Shown here: positions 55,901 to 64,000 of the stretch, piece by piece
Layout: the number at the start of each line of letters is the position of its first letter
How positions within the stretch are numbered: position 1 is the stretch's first letter
DNA from: Akanthomyces muscarius
Taxonomy: Eukaryota > Ascomycota > Sordariomycetes > Hypocreales > Cordycipitaceae
Reading direction: 5' to 3'
DNA: 64,000 nt
Assembly (NCBI RefSeq): GCF_028009165.1
Contig: NC_079244.1
Span: 2,976,001 to 3,040,000 of the forward strand
Position numbers and translations under genes: made by a program
The notes under the pieces: generated by a model
The model's database searches: none
Told to the model about the DNA's origin: nothing
Seen by the model: only the letters and a program-made list of their open reading frames with translations

Positions 55901-55944
55901 GATTGTCGCCGTTGGTGAGTGGACATGTTATCAGCGACCGCCAT
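52909..55944 (-). CDS. hmt1: ABC half-transporter, HMT1/ABCB6 type
   Basis: Single exon, 1,011 aa. An N-terminal extra membrane domain (about five helices, residues 25-270; for example YSFTLLIAFVSCVAWYSIY) precedes the usual six-helix transporter domain (about 330-620) and one nucleotide-binding domain (about 690-930). The latter has Walker A GESGGGKST, the signature LSGGEKQRVAIARTIL, Walker B IIMLDEATSALD and the switch His in IAHRLSTI. This layout is that of fission-yeast Hmt1, a vacuolar transporter of phytochelatin- and glutathione-linked heavy metals, and of human ABCB6. Substrate here is inferred from the family. The C-terminus is Ser/acid-rich and disordered. A second Met lies six codons after the chosen start. 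All catalytic motifs look intact. Confidence 0.93.
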   Translation of the reverse strand: MAVADNMSTHQRRQSEPSIPTSDLILRETQYLYSFTLLIAFVSCVAWYSIYNAKKQESIVQSQVKGPGGKPLPVTKKRAKDDGERKLGPHFGPTAKNVFRYLAGVVFLSYVATGASMFDHAFYHDNPFKWSKDGLAWAGEWTVVHVLGSIFFYLYICFSLFDWKKGPNVVHLLIWVLGLAGEVVLFSTTFIAASECHFYKPEAPENDKNCIDHWTKIELVLYFVRILHLIALIGLFSIAWIGKVRSAGSYKLEDGFAHEQTPLLNGNHRSYDAQNGDTNRSESNARESYSRRSRGRTMSNAAKQAAPASRKDENAAFYRPQKLPHKTWWEYVRGYSLFFPYLWPKDSVRLQLQVLLCFILVIIQRIVNIIVPNQIGEVVKQLNYAIKEVQDGQPLTMDLFPLRASLFLGVLWILQGMLGPLRSLLWIPVSQYSYRGLTTAAFNHVHSLSLDFHLSKRTGEVLSALNKGSSINSFLEQVTFQVIPMLFDLILSISVFYFKFGPLYAQINLIDTCWYLYMTIKMASTRADQRREMTNADREEEAVKNDSISSYETVKYFNAEDYESNRYRDKVGAYQTAEAKVQMGMVMMNVCQTLVFNLGRILAALICGWQVAVGMRESPDWFVVISYLTQLQGPLNFFGTFYRTVQQSMISGERLLELFKIQPTVVDSPNAKPLEEFSGHIRWKNVCFSYDRRRPALRNISFECQPGTTTAFVGESGGGKSTLFRHMFRYYDCDEGSIELDGKDVRDLTISSVRRHIGVVPQDTTLFNESLMYNLRYANPNATDEEVFAACKAASIHDRILSFPDQYETQVGERGLRLSGGEKQRVAIARTILKDPRIIMLDEATSALDSHTEQEIQENVWSIGQGRTLLIIAHRLSTITHADQIIVLNAGTIVEKGTHEELLAAGGRYASMWEKQIRAERALDAAREATLRATRALRRANMNHKKAAEAPLDGYNSLGSSASLSGNNARSGSKNSKSEDTTEEVTTSGSSSSDEESGHTEEHSRERKPHQ

Positions 55945-58900
55945 GGCGGACTAAGAACACGATGCTGGTTAGCGTTTGGAGATTGATCGGTGAAGCCTTT
56001 TGCAGAATCGTGTTGTTTGAAAGAGGTGGCCGTGAGGGTAGGCCAACTGAAGCAAACGGGTGCTGCACAAACGCCTGCGAAGGCGACTCGAGAAGGGCGC
56101 ATAAACCAGTGGTGACGAAAGGCAATCAACATACAGAAAGCTGCAAGGATAGTCACTGGGAAGCGACCATGGCCATGCCCCGTGGCAATTGCAAACACAA
56201 GTGCGTGTAGAGGAATGGGTAGCAACGTCGTAAGGTGGCGGGATGGAGGGTCAAGTCGCGAACCTCTCGAGTACAGTCGGCCCGCTTGCGGGACAAGAAG
56301 GAAGAGCAACCCAAAACCAGGTGCAATCTGTCGACGGAGGAGAGGAATGAAGGCCTCGCCGGTGACCAGAGAAGAGGATGTGAAAAGATGGTGAAAAAGA
56401 ACGAACGCTAACGCACTGACAAAGGCAGAACGAATGTTGGGAGAGGAGGCAAAGTTAAGAGTTGGTGCCAGTGTTTTTGAAGGCCGATCGAAAAATGGCC
56501 CCCGGCCGCTGAGACCGGGCCAGACGAGGCCTGTGGAGGGCCCGGCTGGCGGGAGTGCAGGTGCAGCAGGTGCAGTGAGCAGGCGGTTCCAGTGGACCTC
56601 TCACTGTCCAGCAGGCGGTGGGTGGTGAGTGGTGGGTGGTGATTTGCTCGACGTTCGTGGTGGGATGGAGGCGCTAGTTTGGGTAGCGGCAGCATGTGCT
56701 ACATTTGATGTTGCAGCGACCACCACCTCGCGAAGCTCGATGAGATACAGTACCATACTTGCTTGCGTGCCTACCCAACTTGCCAACCAACTGCGGTACG
56801 TACCGCTCTTGGTGTGGCGGCACAAAATGGGCTTTTTTTTTCTTGCAGTCTCCTCCAGGATGCAGCCAAGCAGTGTCTTCTCGCAGCCTTCGTCAGCGGC
56901 CTTAGCAGCTTGAGTGGGTTGCTTTTACCTGATAGCGGCCCCCGCCAGTGCATGTGGCGGCAGAAGAGAAGGGGGCGGGGGGCGAGGCTAGCAGGGCGGC
57001 AGGCCCCAGGGGGGTGGTAGGTAGGTGGGAGGTGGGAGCCATCTTTGGGTTGTTCGAGAAAACTGTTTGAACAATACTGGTACATTCTGAAGCTACCTAA
57101 TGTCGTATAACCGCGGCTTCACTGCCGGGGCATTCTTGCTATCAATGCAGTACAGCTCACAGGATAAATGCATTCTCGCGTGGCATTGTACGATTCGTTG
57201 TCACGCTCTTGTCCCGCGGCCGCCACAGTGTACCCAGTAGGCATGCATTCGCTTGATGCCACACTGCTGCACCGGATCGAGCTAACACTCTCTGCGGTCG
57301 CACCTTACCTGCGTCTTGGGCCGTGGACCCGGGCTGGCGGTACCTCCTCCCCTGCTCCCTCAAGTTGTGCTGCCATGGAAGTGCTTGAGTGAGGTGCCTA
57401 CAAGGTCATGCTGCACGCCCTGAACCCACCAGCCACACCCCGCTAATAAGGCCCCTAGGTAGGTACTCAAGCAACCCAAGCAACCAAGCAACAAGCCAGA
57501 CCTTCCCAGCGAACCCTCAAAAGCAATCGTCAACGCTAATTTTGGGGGGGTGCGGTGCTCTACCAGTAGATGCCCTGTGGCGCCACACTCCCATTGATCC
57601 CTCATAGACCTGTCTTTGCCCTTCACATCACTCTCAGAATCAAACATCCCTCTCCAAACCACCCAACCACGTCCGTTCATTGCACACAAACTCCATCCTC
57701 ACACCATCTCCTGGGCCAACATAAATCCCGGCTCGCTAACGATCCCTAGTCTGGTCAAGCTCGTTGCTGTTGTGCATCGTCGCTGCTAGTAGCCACACAA
57801 CAGACGGCGCCTGTATGCTTTGTTGCGACCATGAATCATCGCGTGCTGGATGTTTGTGTCATGGGCAAACGGCCAACGGCTCAGGCATTCGAAACATTAC
57901 AATCTCCCACATTCGCTACTTGCGCAAATAGATTCTCGTCACGATGTCAATAGCAACGTCAGCTGCCATAACACTGACTCGAGTTATTAGTGTTGCTGCT
58001 GTCTCGCTCAGCTCCAGTTGTTTTCCCCGCGGCCGCCAACCATTACGACAGCAATGCATGTCACCTAAAAGCTATGGCTCTGTAAACCGCCATGCCGGTA
58101 TCAAATAGCTTTGAAATGGAGCTGCCCGTATTCGGCGGAGCGTTGCCACCAAGTTTTGCAGCTCAGCCTCTCTGCACCTTTACAGATCCATACACGGAGT
58201 ATGCACGACACCACTTTAGAGATGGCTTGCGTGCCCTTTCAATATTCGTCACCAACACAACGCCATGCCGATGCAAAGCGCAGCTCTCGATACTGCACAT
58301 GATTCGCCGTGCCTTGCAGATGCTGAATTCAGCTCAGCACTGCTTGCAGAAGCGCATCTTCGCCACCACCGTGCCTAAAACACTGGTCATTGGACTCGAC
58401 CTCTCAGCGCCAACTGCTACGCTACGCGAACTAGTTACCAGTGCGGCTCCATATTCGAGACCTCGATTTGAGCCGCACAGCCACTGCCCGCATTGTTGTG
58501 TGCGCAACGGAAATAGATACAGATGGATGCCAGGAAGAGCCACAGTGGGACAGGGTCCAGGCAGAGTACAGTCCGAGGCTGCTCTGCTGCACCGAGATCA
58601 TCGCCACTCGGCCATGGCGAAACGGGCTGCTCCGTCTTTACCTCATGTTGGGTGCTTGCTTGCATACGCAGCTCCTTCGCCTCGCATCAGCCAGCCGGTC
58701 ACCACACCACCCACTCCCCCTGTGGCAATCCTAGCGCGCCGCAGGCTTGGTTTGGCTTGCCAAATTGGCAGCGAAACTCCCCACCAAGGACCACGGCTCG
58801 ATGCTGTCGCTTTTTGGCTGTCATATGCTCCCCCAGCTTCTTAAAAATGGGGGTGGGTGGTGTAAATGCGTGTGTGACATGTGGGCTGCTGACCATATAC

Positions 58901-61900
58901 CCGGCGTAGGTTCATTGAATTCATCGGCGCGTGATCGTCTGGCTTACACTACGCACGCTGTTACCGAACGTACGCTGTTACCGAGTGCCATATACCATCG
59001 ATTGGTGCACGCTTCTCGGCACAGGGGAGAAGGAGCGATTTGTTTTTGCAGGCTCTCTCACGGGCTCTGTCCATGTTTGCCGGCAGCCGCACTGCTACTA
59101 AACTTCTACTGAGTAGGAGGCACGGGAGGCTGTCAGTTACAGTGGTGGGCACCACCAGCTCCAGCGGCTGGCCAATTCTCCATTGCGCTGGGCACCCGCC
59201 CAGCTTCATATTAGTTCCGGCCGTAGCGTTTCTTTCCCAGCAGCGGCTATGACGCTTGCGGGCACCCCTTTGCAAAGTGGTAACTGCGGAGATGCTGCCT
59301 ACTGGTGGACGCTCTGCACCAATTGCAACGAACTCTGGGGTTTTGTCAGTTATGACGATGCTTAGAGGGACAATCGAACACCGGCTGAAGCCTGACGCCG
59401 GCGACGAGGCTTGTTTGTCGGCACATCTACATGAGTCTCCGCGTCCCGTAAATGGCGACGTCACCTGCCGCCGAATGGTAGTCTGCACATTACAGGGCCT
59501 CACTGAATCTAATATGATGTGGACTCTACTTTTTGCAAATTGGTTCCTACCTGACCTGTACGTGGTGTCAAACTACTTTAGGATGTCAGGTCTTCCGGTT
59601 ATCGGCTGAGGGGGGTTTTCTCCCTTGTGACTACCCACTGACCGGTAAGCGCAGCACCTTCCGATGTTGTGATTCCTGGCGTAGAAGCTTACATCGGTTC
59701 AAGAAGAAGAAAGCCGGGTCGTGCAATTGGCTTTTCGTACAGGTTGACCGCACAGCGCACACTTGAGGAAACGTCATTATGGAGCCTAATAGTTCAGAAG
59801 GGGTCTTTGGCATCGCACGTCTTGAGCTTCCCAACACCAACGTACGCCCTCTGCGCGACTTGCCAGAGCGCTGCGTCTCATCGATCGATGAGACAGCACA
59901 GGTTGCTCTAGTTATCAAATTGATGGCGATGCACGCCAGAAATGAAATCCAGCAGGGAATCCTGGACCATGTTTCCACATTAATGGACGTTCTAGACCAG
60001 CAACCATGACCGATTGAGCGGGCCCCGGATGCACGATATCCCACAACCTGGACGCAGAAGCCCATCCTCAGCGAGCCAAGGCAACAAGACGAGCAAGGGG
60101 AAGAACCGAAGCCACACCTGTCGTGTGGTGGAAACTAGGCAAGCCCGGTATACCCGCTGAGGCCTGAAGAAGCAGGTGAGACGGCTCCAGCCCGACGCCG
60201 TAGACAAAGCTTGTCACTGATTGGCAAGCCTCAAGTCACTAACAATGGCTGGCGCGCTAGCAAGAAAAAACTCGGAATGTGCAATTTCTCAATGTTAAAA
60301 TCATGGTATGGTGCTGAGCTGCATTTGGCCATGCCTAGTACGAGGTACTACTACAAAGGGGCTACAAGCTCTCATGGCATAACAGCACCAGGGTCACAGG
60401 ACAGCGTCATTGTAGCGCTGAATCTACAGCTGCCATCATGACGAAACCATGGCCGCAAGAAGAAAATGCGATCTCGACCCCTCAGTTGAACTTCAGCTCT
60501 CTCACAAGAAAGTCGTCCTCCAGAATCGCCCCATTTATCTCCATGTTTTGTCCTTCAAGCACCCGTGCGCAAACCTCTCCTGTGAAACTTGCAGAGTCCG
60601 AACAAGCCTGCGTTACACAACATGGAGAGAGTATCACAGGTTTGAACGCTCTACGAAACATGTTTCCTATTCAGGCTCCACGGGTGTTATCGAATTTTAG
60701 TTTGCAACCGAGCTGTCAAATCATCAAAGCTGCCGCTCGGGTCGCTAGCCCCAGTGGCCTACCTGGATCATCCACGTTGGCGATGCCGCGATTGGAGCAG
60801 GCCAAACGGTGGTTGCAGAAGCCTGTGCGCACAGCCAGTCATCGGCCCAGGATTCCACTTGTCTGCTTCTTGTCTTCTGGCTGGAGCACTGCCTCGCTGT
60901 CATGTACTCCTTGGCTCCGTATTGCCAGAAGTAATGAGGGCTGTAGCCTGCAGGGAATACTACGCGGGCCACACCTACCATCGGAAGACGTCTTCCGGTC
61001 GCGCGCGACTTGAAAGGGAGAAGATTCACAGCGACCTGCCAGCATTATACTGAGGTCAGCTTCGAAGCAAAAAAAAAATGGCGCCTGCAGTAAGGCAGCG
61101 TGGCAGCACTTGCAGCATGTGGCACAACGGGTGAGAAGCAAGGTCTTCCATTCCTCCAGCAGCCTGGATCGACCCGGTCTCTGGAATGAATTGCGAAGAT
61201 ACTTTACAGGGTTCACAATGCATACGCTTCGACGTGCTCAGTCTGTTGCACTCGAGACCCTGAAGTGGTCGCCGAGAGAGTGTGCCCCGCTTGCCCGCAC
61301 TGCGGGAGAAGCGTGAAAAGCCACCGAGCACAGTGACATGTCGATCATTCATGCTTGAGCGTCGGGAACACAGCAGCCTGTCTTCCGAACTCATGCGTTC
61401 GGCCGATGCTTGACATCTATGAAACCGTGTCTCCGATAAATAGCGAGCCTGACAGTGCGTTTTTACAGGGGAGGCGAACTATGCCGGGAGCCTGAAATAC
61501 AAGCAGTAATATGACGGGCTGTTTCTGAATATCAAAGGGCCGCCGAACCAGCCTCATCAAGACAGCCAACCTATCAAAGGTCACGTGTAGTTCCAGGCAT
61601 TGATTCGGCACCGACCGGTATTGAAACCATTCGCGGCCTTTTCGAATCGTGCGACCCTTGCAAAGCACCATTGCTTGCATACGTGCCTGTGTAACCGGTC
61701 TGGTCCGGTCGATCGTCATTAATTAGACTTTGGGCTCAACTTAGACGTTCTGCCAACGGTGACGAGCGGGTCCGAGGAACCTTGGCTTGACAACTCAGTC
61801 GTTCCTTGTGAAACGTTGTAATATCGAGAAGAAAAAAAGGCGTTCGAAACGATGCTGGATTCATGTCAATCTTGGGAAAGGAGAAATCTGATATACTCGA

Positions 61901-64000
61901 GACGGGACGTACGTGGGTGTGTCGGCAATCGGTTGGGGACGCAGTGGTGTGCGCCCGCTTCGTATTCGATAGAGCCTTGTCTGCTAGAGACAAGAGAGGC
62001 GCCATGCTTGGGGGAAAAGGGCGTTATCAACACCTAGGTGGATGTTGCCAAAAAGGCAATGAGCTCTCAACGGAATGGCTTTGCAGTGGCAGTTGGCCAC
62101 GACACACTCTCGGTGCAAGTCAAAAGATAACAAGCATTTGTTGGATGCATGACTCGCGCGGTTTTGTCGGCTTTTTCTCTCTATCTCTCATATTTACTAG
62201 AGGTGATACACCGTTATCACGTTGTGCACCCCGTTGCTGACTTAGACGCGCCAAGGACAAGGGCACTACGGATCCGGCCCCTGCACGGCATTGACGTCCA
62301 ATTCGGCCGCATGTTCCGACATGGCTACCGGACTTATCCGCCGAATCTAGGTGTCATGTTACATCACCAGCAATCATGGCAGTCTTATCTCAAAACCAAA
62401 ACAGACCCTGCCAAGTTGGTGCCCTTGCAAAGCAAACATGTCTCACAGAATGGAAAGGTCGAACCGATGCGCTCTGCCGTCTTTATCCCATGCATGTCTC
62501 GGGCCTCCTCCTTCCCCATGGGCAAGCGCAATGGGAACGAAACGGATTGGAACTTCTGGAACGACCCAGCCCCGCGGTAAGGAAGCTACAGGGGTGTGGA
62601 TAGGGAATGCTTTGCTGGCTTTGGTAACACGAAGAGAGAAGCGCGGGCGTTGACTGTGTCTCGCTACTGAACCCTGCCCATCCCTGCTCATCCCCCAGCT
62701 CGTATACATGGTACACAACCGTCCAAGACATCACAACATGGGCCTTTCTTTCTTGCAACTTTGACCTCTTCAGTGTCGGTGTACTGGTAAGCGGCTTGAT
62801 ATGGGTGTGGGGAGCTCGTGGTAATGAGAGGGTGCTGATATCACCAACATCGTTCCGCCATGGTCAGGGATGCCAAGCCGAAGAGGAAAACCTCATGCGA
62901 CGCTGCAAGGCTGCATCGGGTGTGAGATGTATTACAATTCCCGGCTTGATCTCAGTCGCGTCCGGAAAGCTCGTCATTAGGTTCGGCCCGCCAGTGCCCT
63001 TTGTTTCGTCAAAGTACTTGCATGATACGTACTGACTAATGTGCCCTACTCTGTAACTCAGGCGACAAAACAATAACTACAAGGCAACGATAGTGGCTCG
63101 TTTTGAACACGACGCAGCCCATCTCAGAGAAACAAAGAAACATCAAACAAAGGTCTTGGGTCTCTTTTTTCTCCCACCCTAAGCCAGAGTCGATCAGCGA
63201 CCATGCGAGGCTAATGCTGGTCTCTTATGCAACCTCGAACCTTGATTGGTTGGTCTTCTTGTCTCTCTCCTCAGCCCAAAATAACACCAAGTTACGCCAG
63301 CGCACCACGGGTAAGCGATTTACTTTTTTTTTTTACCCTGGCTCGATCCGTGTTCAAACCTCTTGAGACGTCGATGAGCAGGGCTGGTGCTGGACTGTAG
63401 GCCATGGGAAGAAGCAAGTCAGCAATGCCTGATTCCACTCAGCCACCTCCCTTCCGAAGCCCCATTCACACAAATCCGCGGCCTGGTTATACCTGTGTCG
63501 TGGTGCAGGTATTGCTGGTAACAGGTATTACTGGTGAGCAACCTGGGGCCCCGGCCCCTAGGACGAACTTCCCCGGCAGGCCCGTGTGTGTCCTCCGTCC
63601 AACTAACCCGAATCTGGATCGGCTTTGCGCTCAACAAAGCAAAAACAATCAAAGCTACTCTGGCCATGCAGCGGACATGTTTTCTCGCCGTGGGAAGACG
63701 GCTGATGGACTTAGGCTTCTTTAATTCTGACCAACGTGGGCGTGACTTGGTAGGGCTGGCTGAAGAAATGCTGCCCGAAAATGGTGGTATTGACGGCTCT
63801 GACGACACTGTACATGGTCCCTGCTAGGCATGCATATCAAGCCCAGAAGAGAGGACCGCCACGATTCTCCAACGCATCACAAGGTTGCAGGCGTGGTCCC
63901 GAAGGACTGGTCATCGGAGCGCCGCTGTCGCTGTCTAATGAGAATACTACGGTGGCTTGAGGACTGTAATCCAGGAATCTGGTTGCTCATTTCAGCCCGA
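55945..64000. other. Gene-poor region, 8 kb to the end of the window
   Basis: The first few hundred bases should be the promoter and leader of the ABC transporter gene. Beyond that I cannot support any gene: the longest frame (250 codons at 58092-58844) and others of 100-190 codons show no conserved motif, no splice-supported extension and no clear codon bias. GGT-rich tracts lie at 56617-56642 and 57005-57035, a CAAGCAAC-type short repeat at 57470-57500, and a 14-bp direct repeat (ACGCTGTTACCGA) at about 58957-58987. No tRNA, rRNA, LTR or terminal inverted repeat was recognised by eye. The region may hold decayed elements, non-coding RNA or the regulatory region of a gene beyond 64000. Confidence 0.4.

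Noticed and set aside
58092..58844. Open frame of 250 codons in the terminal gene-poor region
   Set aside because: His/Arg/Pro/Ala-rich mixed content without recognisable domain; overlapping frames on both strands are equally open.
59779..60009. Open frame of 76 codons with ordinary amino-acid composition (MEPNSSEGVFGIARLEL...)
   Set aside because: It looks more protein-like than its surroundings, but it is short, unrecognised and has no neighbouring exon I could join; not enough to call a gene.
60449..60700. Open frame of 83 codons with several Cys (PCANLSCETC)
   Set aside because: Cys spacing suggests a metal site at first sight, but there is no signal peptide, no family match and no supporting structure around it.

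Overview
This window is nuclear DNA from a filamentous ascomycete fungus (Pezizomycotina, most likely a sordariomycete; I cannot name genus or species from the sequence alone). The grounds are short introns (about 50-120 nt) with GT..AG ends and CTRAY-type branch points, C-ending codons in highly expressed genes, a trifunctional trpC, the pH-sensing protein PalH, an Nup188 that reads like the Chaetomium protein, and fungus-restricted families (DUF3716, 2EXR, DUF7702-like).

Layout. From 0.5 to 25.4 kb the window is gene-dense and housekeeping: SAH hydrolase (+), a D-2-hydroxyacid dehydrogenase (-), an FMP32/MCUR1-type mitochondrial coiled-coil protein (-) divergent from TIM9 (+), NUP188 (-) divergent from trpC (+), a BRCT-WGR-like protein (+), the SNARE USE1 (-), splicing factor CWC21 (-) divergent from the eIF2 assembly factor CDC123 (+), a DUF3716 protein (+) and a group I G-protein alpha subunit (-). 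From 25.4 to 31.6 kb it is gene-poor, with one small hypothetical gene, a G-run cluster and a 43-bp near-perfect palindrome upstream of the G-alpha gene. From 31.6 to 41.5 kb there are an Smr protein with a CaaX-like end, a seven-helix DUF7702-like membrane protein, a 2EXR protein and a PIF1 helicase, with AT-rich low-complexity DNA and an inverted 96-bp copy of part of PIF1 nearby. From 41.5 to 56 kb come EDC3, palH, a LAG1-type ceramide synthase and an HMT1/ABCB6-type ABC half-transporter. The last 8 kb (56-64 kb) hold no gene I can support.

The genes do not form a pathway or biosynthetic cluster; this is ordinary core chromosome with two gene-poor stretches. Gene models with introns were built by hand: each splice keeps frame and joins conserved protein sequence. 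I found no previously undescribed multi-gene system. The observations most worth a second look are (1) a BRCT-WGR-like gene whose acidic tail is a tandem duplication interrupted by an in-frame TAG that a plausible 216-nt intron would remove, (2) the inverted PIF1 fragment beside the PIF1 gene, (3) the palindrome and G-run cluster upstream of the G-alpha gene, and (4) an Smr protein ending in a prenylation-type motif.
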